Below, piece after piece: positions 14,715-22,177 of a stretch of DNA of 36,099 nt. Position 1 is the stretch's first letter. Each line of letters begins with the position of its first letter. The stretch covers positions 1 to 36,099 of the forward strand of contig JAPOQH010000017.1 of assembly GCA_026710825.1 (NCBI GenBank). Reading direction: 5' to 3'. Source of the stretch: Chloroflexota bacterium. GTDB lineage: Bacteria > Chloroflexota > Dehalococcoidia > Lucifugimonadales > UBA3495. The position numbers and the translations under genes were made by a program. The notes beneath the pieces were generated by a model, which saw nothing but the letters and a program-made list of their open reading frames with translations, had not been told where the DNA came from and made no database searches.

Positions 14715-15752
14715 ATGACCAGAAAAACCTACGACATGGTGCTGTCCAGCCCGTTTTCCAACTACGACTTTTTCGCACACAAGATGCGGGAACTGTGCGG
14801 GCAGATGGACCTCACGTTCTTTCTCGCCGACGACGTGTGGGTGCATGAATTCCTGGGCAAGCTCAAGACCCGGGAGATCGCCGTGCGAGCCATGCTGGAC
14901 CTGACGGCCAACCAGACCGACCCCACCGACGTGTACACCCGGCTGGCCTACGAGGTGAAGGACCAGGGCGGCGTGGTGATCGACGACCCGGAACTCACGG
15001 CGTTTTCGGCGCACAAGGCCAAACTCCACGATCTTTTGGTACAACACCAGGTGCCCGTGCCGGAAACCATATTCGTGCGGAACCAGGACGTGGGCAGTTT
15101 CCGCATCACCAAGGAGATCAGAAACCGGGTCGGAGTGCCGTTCGTGGTCAAGCCGGCCTGGGGAGACTCGGGCGTCGGCGTCATCATGGACGCCACGTCG
15201 GAGTACGACCTCAAGATGTCCCACGCGCAGGCGCCGAATTCGGACGCGTTTCTGATCCAGCAACAACTGAAGACGAAGCCGCTGGGCGATCAGATGGGCT
15301 GGTTCCGCCTGTACCACATCTGCCGAGAGGTGATCCCGTGCTGGTGGAATCCCGAGACGCACGAGTACCAGATGGTGACGCCGGCCCAGATCAAGCGTTA
15401 CAAGCTGCAGCCGCTGCGGCGCATCATGCGCAAGATCGCCCGCGTTTCCCAGATGAAAAAGTTCAGCAGCGAGATCTGCCTGAACGAGGACGGCAAGTTC
15501 TACGCCGTGGACTACGTGAACGCCGACCCCGACATGAACCCGCGATCGTTCTACGCCAACGGCGTCCCCGACGAGATCGTGCGCCACATCGTGTGGCTGC
15601 TGTTCTACGAGGCCATGCAGGTGGCCAAGCGGGGACACGGCTTCTTTGACGATGAACTCGAGGCCTCGGAGGCGTCGGCCAACTGGATCGAACGCCGCCG
15701 GATGGAACAGGCCGCGCACCTGGTCTCGGCGAACGGAACCAAAAGTGCTTGA
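14715..15752 (+). CDS. ATP-grasp (RimK-like) family protein
   Basis: A 345-residue protein with an ATP-grasp fold. Ala-His-Lys-Ala-Lys-Leu-His-Asp-Leu-Leu and Val-Pro-Val-Pro-Glu-Thr lead into the ATP-binding Pro-Phe-Val-Val-Lys-Pro-Ala-Trp-Gly-Asp-Ser-Gly-Val-Gly-Val. Asp-Ala-Phe-Leu-Ile-Gln-Gln and, near the end, Tyr-Ala-Val-Asp-Tyr-Val-Asn-Ala-Asp-Pro-Asp-Met form the Mg-binding part. Such enzymes ligate a carboxylate to an amine via acyl phosphate; the substrate here is unknown. The ATG at 14715 follows GGAGGA by 5 nt. Its 3' end overlaps the HAD gene by 8 nt, so the two are probably co-translated. Confidence 0.8.
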   Translation: MTRKTYDMVLSSPFSNYDFFAHKMRELCGQMDLTFFLADDVWVHEFLGKLKTREIAVRAMLDLTANQTDPTDVYTRLAYEVKDQGGVVIDDPELTAFSAHKAKLHDLLVQHQVPVPETIFVRNQDVGSFRITKEIRNRVGVPFVVKPAWGDSGVGVIMDATSEYDLKMSHAQAPNSDAFLIQQQLKTKPLGDQMGWFRLYHICREVIPCWWNPETHEYQMVTPAQIKRYKLQPLRRIMRKIARVSQMKKFSSEICLNEDGKFYAVDYVNADPDMNPRSFYANGVPDEIVRHIVWLLFYEAMQVAKRGHGFFDDELEASEASANWIERRRMEQAAHLVSANGTKSA

Positions 15753-16437
15753 TTTCAACCGCTACGAATGGCTGAGCTTCGACTGCTACGGCACGCTCGT
15801 TGACTGGGAGACGGGGATCTCGACGGCGGTCGCGCAGGCGTTGGAGGCCCACGGCGTATCCAGGACGCCAGCGGAGATCCTGGGGCTGTTTTCGGACCTG
15901 GAGCCGCGAGCGCAGACGGCGCAGGGATACCTGGAGTACCGCAGCGCGCTGCGCGGCGTGATGGCGTTGATGGGAGAGGAACTGGGCCTGGAGTTCAGCG
16001 AGTCCGAGCTGGGATGCCTGGCGGACAGCCTGCCCGACTGGCCGGTGTTTCCGGATGCGTCAGCCGCGCTGAACACGCTGCAATCGCGCTACAAACTGGC
16101 GATCATCTCCAACGTGGACGACGACCTGTTCGCCGGCTCCGCCCGGGCGTTGGGCATAGACTTCGACGCGTTGATCACATCGCAGCAGGTGCGCGCCTAC
16201 AAGCCCGACCTGAGCAGTTTTCACGCCGCGCTGGAACGCATGGGATGCGCCAGGGACAGTTGGCTGCACATCGGGGAGAGCCTGTACCACGACATCGGGC
16301 CGGCCAACCGCATGGAGATCGCCAGCGTGTGGGTGAACCGGCCGGATCGGGGCGGCGGCACGCGGCAGACCGACGCCGTGCCCGACCTCGAGGTGTCCGA
16401 CCTTGCGGAGTTGGCTGGTATGATGTGCCCGGCGTAA
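15745..16437 (+). CDS. HAD-family hydrolase, haloacid dehalogenase type II-like
   Basis: A 230-residue HAD hydrolase. Motif I is Phe-Asp-Cys-Tyr-Gly-Thr-Leu-Val-Asp-Trp with nucleophile Asp13, the sequence typical of 2-haloacid dehalogenase type II relatives. Motif II is Ile-Ile-Ser-Asn-Val-Asp-Asp-Asp, motif III is the lysine in Tyr-Lys-Pro-Asp, and motif IV is His-Ile-Gly-Glu-Ser-x-x-His-Asp-Ile-Gly-Pro-Ala. The GTG at 15745 is taken as the start because it opens directly before motif I and overlaps the preceding stop; upstream in-frame codons are shadow sequence of the ATP-grasp gene. It could dehalogenate or dephosphorylate; family membership alone does not decide. Confidence 0.82.
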   Translation: MLDFNRYEWLSFDCYGTLVDWETGISTAVAQALEAHGVSRTPAEILGLFSDLEPRAQTAQGYLEYRSALRGVMALMGEELGLEFSESELGCLADSLPDWPVFPDASAALNTLQSRYKLAIISNVDDDLFAGSARALGIDFDALITSQQVRAYKPDLSSFHAALERMGCARDSWLHIGESLYHDIGPANRMEIASVWVNRPDRGGGTRQTDAVPDLEVSDLAELAGMMCPA

Positions 16438-16455
16438 CGACGCCGGGGCAGGTTG

Positions 16456-17097
16456 ATGATCGAACAAATTGGCGCCCACCCCAGCGATGGGCGGCCGCTC
16501 CTTCTGGTTGAGACACAGGAGGAATGGCGCACGTGGTTGGCGCAGAACCACGGAGACTCCGCCGGCGTCTGGCTGGTCTCGTGGAAAAAGGCGACCGGTA
16601 AGCCTTTCGTGCCTTACACCGACACCGTGGACGAGGCGCTGTGCTTCGGGTGGATCGACTCCAGGGTGAACACAATAGACGACCAGCAAGCCATGCGGCT
16701 GTTCACCCGCCGGAATCCCAGGAGTCCGTGGTCGCGCATCAACAAGGACAAGGCCGTGCGCCTGATGAAGCAGGGCCGCATGCGGGAGGCGGGCGCGAGG
16801 GCGATCGAGGCCGCGCAGTCGAACGGCGCGTGGACGGTGTACGACGAGATCGAGGACCTGGTAATCCCGCCCGACCTGGCATCCGCGCTGGCCGACAACG
16901 AAACGGCGCGCGCCTGCTTCGACAACTTCCCGCCGTCGTCCCGGAAGAACATCCTCTGGTGGATCAAGTCAGCGCGCAAACCCGAAACCAGGGCAGCGCG
17001 CATCGCAAAAACAGCCGAACTAGCGGCCCAAAACCGCATGGCCAACCACCCCATGGGCCGCGACCGGGGGCCGGCGGAGCGTACCCAACAGGGCTGA
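16456..17097 (+). CDS. YdeI/OmpD-associated family protein
   Basis: A 213-residue protein of the YdeI family. Recognisable parts are Trp-Arg-Thr-Trp-Leu-Ala-Gln-Asn-His, Gly-Val-Trp-Leu-Val-Ser-Trp-Lys-Lys, and the strongly conserved Asp-Glu-Ala-Leu-Cys-Phe-Gly-Trp-Ile-Asp-Ser near residue 60. Phe-Thr-Arg-Arg-Asn-Pro-Arg-Ser-Pro-Trp-Ser and the C-terminal Pro-Pro-Ser-Ser-Arg-Lys-Asn-Ile-Leu-Trp-Trp-Ile follow. Members have been linked to bacteriocin or antimicrobial-peptide resistance, but the biochemical role is unclear. It follows the HAD gene by 18 bp. The ATG at 16456 is preferred to the TTG one codon upstream. Confidence 0.85.
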   Translation: MIEQIGAHPSDGRPLLLVETQEEWRTWLAQNHGDSAGVWLVSWKKATGKPFVPYTDTVDEALCFGWIDSRVNTIDDQQAMRLFTRRNPRSPWSRINKDKAVRLMKQGRMREAGARAIEAAQSNGAWTVYDEIEDLVIPPDLASALADNETARACFDNFPPSSRKNILWWIKSARKPETRAARIAKTAELAAQNRMANHPMGRDRGPAERTQQG

Positions 17098-17460
17098 CGC
17101 CGCGGGTTATGCAGCGCTGACACAGGCAACGGGCCTTTGACAGCAAGAACGGTGGTTACGCAGTGACCCAGACATAGTGAACCCAGCGCCAATAACGAGC
17201 TTGGCAACCTGCTGAGCGCGATGCTCACTACGCAGGCCCAGGCCACGACCTTGCCATCGAATTCAACAGGACGCTCACCCGTCATTCCCGCCCGCACCCG
17301 TCATTCCGGCGAAAGCCGGAATCCAGGGGATGGATCCGCGCAAACGCCCGACCCTAATTCAGCGAGGCAAGATCTCGATCGGAAAGACCGGAACCTCATC
17401 CAAGTCGCGTGTGTCGTCAACCTCGGCTGGAAAACTCCCTGCACAGGGAGCAGTAGGTTT
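17098..17460. other. Intergenic stretch with a REP element
   Basis: No supported gene. It contains the stem-loop repeat at 17300-17328. The neighbouring genes converge on it. Confidence 0.5.
17300..17328. repeat. REP-like hairpin with GAAA loop, copy 1
   Basis: ATTCCGGC (17303-17310), GAAA, GCCGGAAT (17315-17322) forms an 8-bp stem closed by a GNRA tetraloop, within CGTCATTCCGGCGAAAGCCG and its continuation. This repeat type is widespread in bacterial genomes. A second copy lies at 19796. Confidence 0.75.
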
Positions 17461-18531
17461 TCATCCACCTCGTCTTGCCGATTCGTATGTGGTGATGGTT
17501 CGCGAAATAGAGGCGACAATTTTTTCGATATGGCCCGCCATTGTGTTGATTTCGTTCCTGGTGCGCCTTACTTCCTGGTTTAACCGGCGCTCGGCATTCG
17601 GTAACTGCCCCAGGACTTCGGCGAACTCGATGGCTTTCCCGTGCGCCTCATCCAATGACGCTTTCGTTCCTTCCAGAAAGTTGACTTGCTCCTCAATCTT
17701 CTGGTCTGCTACACCGCTCTCCTCCAATGAGAAGGCCGCAAGCGTTTCCAAACTGTTTTCGGTGTTTTCTATGGCAGTAGCGTAGGTGCTATTCGCCTCG
17801 CCCAATTCGCCGTTGAAGGTTGCGAATCGTTCAGCTAATCGTCGGCATACCCGGCGCATTGCCACAGGCGTCGAAGAATTGACATTGGCGCTCAATCGAG
17901 CCACATCAGCCGTAGCCACGTTAATGTGACCGGTCAAATCTAAAAGGTTATCAGTAACTACAGCCATGGATTCAGCAATCCGAGTGTAGTGATAATTGAT
18001 GTTTATTACATGATCCAAGTATCCTTGCCCATCAATTTCTTGAACACTAACCGAAACTGCACCCCTCTGCGCAGACTGCACATCGCTGTCAGGATAGAAG
18101 TCTGTCACAGGACTGCCAAAGGTTATAGAACCGTCCCGAAAACCAATCCCGTATCTTTCCAATTGCCCTTTGGCACTTTCGATGCGAGCAAAATGCGTGT
18201 CGTATTCCAGAAGTCGATACGATTTCAGGTCGAAGGGGACTTCTTCGATGCTTTGGGTAATGAGAAGAACTGGTTTTCGTAGGGCATGAGCAAGTCCAAG
18301 TTCATAAAATACATTGGGGTTGAGGCCAGTCAAATCCGCGACTATCAAATCACTCTGGTCTATTTGTTCTACGATATCCCGCAGGATATTTTGTTGACTC
18401 TCAATGTCGTCAGCTCGTTTGACGTCAAAGCCGCTCTGATTAAGCACCGGGTGCAAAAAGCCCTTATAGACATCATCGAACTCTGAATCGAACGGCATTA
18501 TGATAAACGCCTTGTGGTTAGGTGTTGACAC
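17461..18531 (-). CDS. TIR/deoxyribosyltransferase-like domain protein with helical C-terminus
   Basis: A ~356-residue protein. Residues ~8-95 form a nucleoside 2-deoxyribosyltransferase/TIR-like Rossmann domain. It shows Ala-Phe-Ile-Ile-Met-Pro-Phe-Asp, Asp-Leu-Ile-Val-Ala-Asp-Leu-Thr-Gly-Leu-Asn-Pro-Asn-Val-Phe-Tyr-Glu-Leu-Gly, then His-Ala-Leu-Arg-Lys-Pro-Val-Leu-Leu-Ile. The Glu in Phe-Tyr-Glu-Leu-Gly matches the catalytic glutamate of the superfamily. From ~165 to the end it is long helical, coiled-coil-like sequence. Related domains in defence proteins cleave NAD or nucleotides, but activity here is inference. The GTG at 18531 is preferred over ATG 18561 because the upstream codons coincide with an HNH relic in another frame. 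G+C is visibly low. Confidence 0.7.
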   Translation of the reverse strand: MSTPNHKAFIIMPFDSEFDDVYKGFLHPVLNQSGFDVKRADDIESQQNILRDIVEQIDQSDLIVADLTGLNPNVFYELGLAHALRKPVLLITQSIEEVPFDLKSYRLLEYDTHFARIESAKGQLERYGIGFRDGSITFGSPVTDFYPDSDVQSAQRGAVSVSVQEIDGQGYLDHVININYHYTRIAESMAVVTDNLLDLTGHINVATADVARLSANVNSSTPVAMRRVCRRLAERFATFNGELGEANSTYATAIENTENSLETLAAFSLEESGVADQKIEEQVNFLEGTKASLDEAHGKAIEFAEVLGQLPNAERRLNQEVRRTRNEINTMAGHIEKIVASISRTITTYESARRGG

Positions 18532-18697
18532 GGCAGATCTCCCATCGCCCCGCCATCCCAATCTCGCGCAACCGCGCCACCAAGCATCCCTGCGGCCTCT
18601 CCTCCTTCACCCGGTTGCCGTGTGCGCACAGCAGTTGCAAGTTGTCCAGGTTGTCCCGCGTCCACACGGTCTTGTCAGCAAAGTTAGGCGTGGTCAT
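18518..18697 (-). pseudogene. Internally deleted methyltransferase-HNH relic
   Basis: A 59-codon frame joins the methyltransferase N-terminus (Met-Thr-Thr-Pro-Asn-Phe-Ala-Asp-Lys-Thr-Val-Trp-Thr) directly to the HNH C-terminus ([13 protein letters not shown]). The entire catalytic middle is missing. The second zinc Cys of Cys-x-x-Cys has become Gly. The ends match the fragments at 12288 and 13290. The start of the TIR-like gene overlaps its 3' end in a different frame. Confidence 0.65.
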
Positions 18698-19158
18698 TGC
18701 TCGATTTTAACACGGATACACACCCGTCAATCCTGCTAACCCCCTGATAACTGCCTGCCCCGCGCCCAACACGGGGTCACCCCGTACTTGATACGGAGCC
18801 CGTAAATCCCAACACTCCTGGCCGACGACCATCCACTGACACTCCCCATGGCAATCGCATCTTCAACTGCCTAAATAATAACGACCAGATTGCATTCCAA
18901 TTACTGATAACGCGTCTCCCTCTCCGCCACCCGCTTGTCATCCGAAAACCCCGGCTCAAAATATCCTGTCTATCCCGTTCATCCTGTTTATCCCGGTAAG
19001 ATTCACCGTTGATTACTGCCAACTTCAACGTCCCTCCAATCGTCGATTTAGACGCGATCGCCCTCTGACACTTACCCCTTGCCCCCACCGTTCGCACATC
19101 AGTACCATTTAACTACCCAATCGCCAACTCTATCCAGCCCCACGCCCCGAGCCATCCA
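18698..19158. other. C-rich intergenic region with short repeats
   Basis: No supported gene in these ~460 bp. The plus strand is strikingly C-rich and G-poor. An 18-bp imperfect tandem repeat lies at 18963-18998. Confidence 0.5.
18963..18998. repeat. 18-bp imperfect tandem repeat
   Basis: ATCCTGTCTATCCCGTTC is followed by ATCCTGTTTATCCCGGTA. ATCCTG-rich repeats of this type are common in intergenic DNA of many bacteria; a related patch occurs at about 19878-19918. Confidence 0.6.
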
Positions 19159-19701
19159 ATGCCCACGTCCAAACACCGCAAACATCGCTCCCCCAAACCC
19201 GCTCATCTGCCCGCCAGAACCACTGATCACGCCCCCACAACGCCCCTCGCGGCTCCCATACACCCGGGCGGCCGGCCCAATACCCTGCCTGAATTGGCGG
19301 AAACGAGCGGAAATGAGCGGGAAATCGACCTTTCCGCCCTTTCACCACGCCAGCAGGCCGCCCTCCCCATCGTCGCCTGCTTACCGACCATCGTCCAGGC
19401 CGCCCGCGCCGCCGGTGTCGGCGAGTCCACCCTCCGCCGCTGGCTCAAAGATCCCGCCTTCAGCGACTGCCTCGCCGAACTCCGTCGCCAATCCGCCAAC
19501 ATCGCCCGCCAGAAACTCCTCGCTCTCACCCCTCTCTGCGTCTCCGTCCTCGCCGACGCCATGCAAAATCCCGACCCGGCCATTCGTCTCCGCGCAGTAA
19601 ACTACGCCCTCTCCTTCAACCTCCGCGCCACCGAACTCGAAAACCTCCGCTCCGACCTCGATAACCTCGAAACCGCCATCAGCCTCCTCCAACAACCCTG
19701 A
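19159..19701 (+). CDS. Terminase small-subunit-like HTH protein
   Basis: A 180-residue protein. After a Pro/His-rich N-terminal ~50 residues comes a helix-turn-helix typical of phage small terminase subunits: Leu-Ser-Pro-Arg-Gln-Gln-Ala-Ala-Leu, then Val-Gln-Ala-Ala-Arg-Ala-Ala-Gly-Val-Gly-Glu-Ser-Thr-Leu-Arg-Arg-Trp-Leu-Lys. A helical tail follows (Arg-Leu-Arg-Ala-Val-Asn-Tyr-Ala-Leu-Ser-Phe). Such proteins recognise the phage packaging site and load the large subunit. There is no clear ribosome site and codon third positions are unusually C-rich. The large terminase and portal genes are about 8.5 kb away on the other strand, so this may be a scattered phage relic or a domesticated regulator. 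Confidence 0.6.
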   Translation: MPTSKHRKHRSPKPAHLPARTTDHAPTTPLAAPIHPGGRPNTLPELAETSGNEREIDLSALSPRQQAALPIVACLPTIVQAARAAGVGESTLRRWLKDPAFSDCLAELRRQSANIARQKLLALTPLCVSVLADAMQNPDPAIRLRAVNYALSFNLRATELENLRSDLDNLETAISLLQQP

Positions 19702-19937
19702 TGCCTACCCACTTGGCGCAACCTGTCATTGCGAGCGTAACCGTGCAGGTTTCAGGTACGCATCTCAAACCAAAACCCTCATGCCGACCGCAAACCGTCA
19801 TACCGGCGAAAGCCGGTATCCAGGAAGCCTGCCAACCGGCAACCGTGAACAAGGCATAGATTTCCTGGGTTCCGTATCAAATCCTGCTGATCCTCTGATC
19901 CCGAAAATCCTGATTCTGAAAATTACGAGGCAATCCC
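19702..19937. other. Repeat-bearing intergenic region
   Basis: Contains the second GAAA-loop REP copy and ATCCTG-type repeats; no gene is seen. Confidence 0.5.
19796..19824. repeat. REP-like hairpin with GAAA loop, copy 2
   Basis: ATACCGGC (19800-19807), GAAA, GCCGGTAT (19812-19819). It differs from the copy at 17300 by a paired T-A to A-T change in the stem, so base pairing is preserved. Confidence 0.75.
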
Positions 19938-20270
19938 ATGACCGTCTCCCAAATCCGCCGCCGCGTCAACGCCCTCAAGCGCAGGTTCGCCCCCGAACTC
20001 ACCATCATCAAACTCCGCCGCATCGCCGAAGCCGTCGGCGACCACTGGGATCCCTCTCAACCTCCCGACCCCGCCGACGTCATCGGGCGCATCGCTGATG
20101 CCGGCCTCCGCCTCCCTACCTTCGCCAGCCTCCACCGCTACCTCGACGACACCCGACGCCAGGGCAACGTCCCCGAACCCTGCGAGATTGTCGTGAGCCT
20201 CCTCCCCTGGGCCTGTAACGACCGTTACCACAAATTCCTGCGCTGGGACCTTCCCGCCCCTGCACCCTAG
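19938..20270 (+). CDS. Hypothetical protein following the small-terminase-like gene
   Basis: A 110-residue, basic N-terminal protein (Val-Ser-Gln-Ile-Arg-Arg-Arg-Val-Asn-Ala-Leu-Lys-Arg-Arg-Phe) with helical centre and a conserved-looking Leu-Pro-Thr-Phe-Ala-Ser-Leu-His-Arg-Tyr-Leu. Its context and the same C-rich third positions tie it to the gene at 19159. I recognise no domain. A recurring companion of phage-derived HTH genes in Chloroflexota is my recollection, not proof. No convincing ribosome site is seen. Confidence 0.5.
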   Translation: MTVSQIRRRVNALKRRFAPELTIIKLRRIAEAVGDHWDPSQPPDPADVIGRIADAGLRLPTFASLHRYLDDTRRQGNVPEPCEIVVSLLPWACNDRYHKFLRWDLPAPAP

Positions 20271-20404
20271 CCATGCCCTCGTCGATCCCGGCCCGTGCTG
20301 ATCTGCGGCCATTGCCGACCAACACCGAGCCTCCATGTCCCCGTCCCGTTGACGCCGATTGACCGCCCGTTACAATGTGAGTGAGCAGGAAAGGAGACCA
20401 GCCC

Positions 20405-20644
20405 ATGTCAACCACCGGAAAAGCGGGTATCCCCGTCCACAACGTTTCCAGAACTGAAATGATGGCGGAACTGCAAGCCGAAATCGCTGAGTACGAACAG
20501 CGCTACGAAATGCCCAGCGAGCGAATGGCTGCGCTCATCGAATGGGGCGAAATGCAGGAAACTGCCGAGGTACTTAAATGGTGTTTCGCTTATCGCGCCT
20601 TGGCATCCCTCAAAGAGCGGACCCAAACGGATGGCAGTCATTAG
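20405..20644 (+). CDS. Small hypothetical protein, possibly truncated by an amber codon
   Basis: A 79-residue, Glu-rich helical protein (Met-Ala-Glu-Leu-Gln-Ala-Glu-Ile-Ala-Glu-Tyr-Glu) starting at ATG 20405 after AAAGGAGA. The stop is TAG at 20642. The same frame then stays open for 35 more codons to 20752, reading Ile-Leu-Tyr-Glu-Arg-Leu-Glu-Arg-Tyr-Gln-Phe-Pro-Thr-Phe-Ala-Glu-Val-Leu. That text looks coding, so the gene may have been shortened by a nonsense mutation. Size and composition would suit an antitoxin-like protein, but no partner toxin is visible. Confidence 0.5.
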   Translation: MSTTGKAGIPVHNVSRTEMMAELQAEIAEYEQRYEMPSERMAALIEWGEMQETAEVLKWCFAYRALASLKERTQTDGSH

Positions 20645-20862
20645 ACCGCTACCGTACTAGCGCAGATACTCTACGAACGCTTGGAGCGCTATCAGTTCCC
20701 GACCTTCGCCGAAGTGCTGGACGAGTTGGAGTACCTGGCCGAAGGCCTCTAGCGCCAGCCGCAACGCACCGGCGGCCCCCATCCTTGCCCCCGCACCCGC
20801 CCCCTGCTAAACTGCCGCCATCACAGAGCCTCAACCATTCTCCATGTTAAGGAGCCGCCGTT

Positions 20863-22125
20863 ATGCTAATTGGCCATTTCACCGAGCAGCCCTGGCAGGA
20901 CGAATCGTCCGGCCTGATGGGCACCCAGAGCACCGACCTGGGCATCTCAAACAGCCACTACCGACCGCAAGTTGGCGCCCAGCTCTACAACCGCTACCTC
21001 GACGAGAAGGTCTACGCGGAGCAGATGGGCTTCGATGCCGTGATGCTCAACGAGCACCATTCCACGCCCTTCTGCATGCAGGGCGTCACCAACGTCGGCG
21101 CGTCCATCCTGGCCCGCATCACCGAAAAGGTGAAGATCATCATCCTGGGCAACGTGCTGCCCATCTGGGACGATCCCCTGTGGCTGGCCGAGCAGCTTGC
21201 CATGATCGACATGATCTCCCACGGCCGCCTGGTGTCCGGTTTCGTGCGCGGCGGCGGACGCGAGAGCTGGTCCCACAACTCGCCGCCTAACTTCAACCGC
21301 GAGCGGTTCGAGGAAGCCCACGACCTGATTCTCAAGGCGTGGACCGAGGACGGCCCGTGGCGCTGGGAAGGCAAGCACTTCCACTATCGTTACGTCAACC
21401 CGTGGGCGCGACCGCTGCAACAGCCGCACCCGCAGATCTGGATTCCGTCCACCGTTTCAGTGGAGACGGTGAAGTGGTGCGCCGAGCATCGCTACCCGCT
21501 GGGTCTCCTCGTCACCCGCCTGGAACCCACCCGCGAGGCCGTCCAACTCTACCACGACACCGCCGCCGAAAACGGCTACGAGTCGGGCACGCAGAACGTC
21601 GCCTACCTGTGGAAGGTGCACGTCGACGAGACCGAGGAACTGGCCGAGGAAGTCGGGCGCAAGTACCTCTCCGGCGTCAGCAACCCGTTCCTGGCCGGCA
21701 ACGAGGGCGGCATCAACCCCGCCATCATGAACCTGCCGGGCCACACGTCGCGCACGTCCCGCCGCCTGTCCGCCGCCGCCTTCGGGCCCGCCGGACGCTT
21801 CGGCACCAACCGCCGGCCTTTCGAGGACCAGGTCGCCGACAGCACCATCATCACGGGCACGCCCAAGACGGTCATCCCCAAGATCCGCGAGGTGCTGGAA
21901 TACCTGCGCCCCGGCAGCGTGTTCTTCTGGGACGGCGACGGCGCCATGACCCACGAGGACCAGATGCGCAGCCTGCGGCTCATGGGCGAGGAAGTCATTC
22001 CCGCCGTCCGCGAGATGGGCAAGGAGCTGGAACTCTACTCGCCATTCGAGGTTGATCCCCGCACCAACCAGCCCTTCGTGGACAGCGTCACCGCCGCGGA
22101 GACCGCAACCAACACCGCCGACTAA
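20863..22125 (+). CDS. Luciferase-like (LLM class) flavin-dependent oxidoreductase
   Basis: A 420-residue TIM-barrel protein of the bacterial luciferase-like monooxygenase family. Signatures are Ala-Glu-Gln-Met-Gly-Phe-Asp-Ala-Val-Met-Leu-Asn-Glu-His-His near residue 50, Ile-Leu-Gly-Asn-Val-Leu-Pro, and Ala-Glu-Gln-Leu-Ala-Met-Ile-Asp-Met-Ile-Ser-His-Gly-Arg-Leu. Gly-Phe-Val-Arg-Gly, Arg-Phe-Glu-Glu-Ala and the C-terminal Ile-Ile-Thr-Gly-Thr-Pro-Lys-Thr-Val follow. These enzymes use reduced FMN (or F420) and O2 to oxidise organic substrates; the substrate is unknown. AAGGAG lies 8 nt before the ATG. A perfect 28-bp palindrome follows the stop, between this gene and convergent hisA. Confidence 0.9.
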   Translation: MLIGHFTEQPWQDESSGLMGTQSTDLGISNSHYRPQVGAQLYNRYLDEKVYAEQMGFDAVMLNEHHSTPFCMQGVTNVGASILARITEKVKIIILGNVLPIWDDPLWLAEQLAMIDMISHGRLVSGFVRGGGRESWSHNSPPNFNRERFEEAHDLILKAWTEDGPWRWEGKHFHYRYVNPWARPLQQPHPQIWIPSTVSVETVKWCAEHRYPLGLLVTRLEPTREAVQLYHDTAAENGYESGTQNVAYLWKVHVDETEELAEEVGRKYLSGVSNPFLAGNEGGINPAIMNLPGHTSRTSRRLSAAAFGPAGRFGTNRRPFEDQVADSTIITGTPKTVIPKIREVLEYLRPGSVFFWDGDGAMTHEDQMRSLRLMGEEVIPAVREMGKELELYSPFEVDPRTNQPFVDSVTAAETATNTAD

Positions 22126-22147
22126 CCACGTATAACCGGCAGTATAT

Positions 22148-22175
22148 GTAGGGGCGAATGATCATTCGCCCCTAC
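22148..22175. repeat. 28-bp perfect palindrome of the GTAGGGGCGA type
   Basis: GTAGGGGCGAATGA (22148-22161) is followed immediately by its exact complement TCATTCGCCCCTAC (22162-22175). It lies between the convergent flavin oxidoreductase and hisA genes and could terminate transcripts from both sides. Confidence 0.8.
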
Positions 22176-22177
22176 GT

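Noticed and set aside
18960-19920. CRISPR-like array in the repeat-rich spacers
   Set aside because: The ATCCTG-type repeats are short, imperfect and adjacent, without regular spacers or cas genes.
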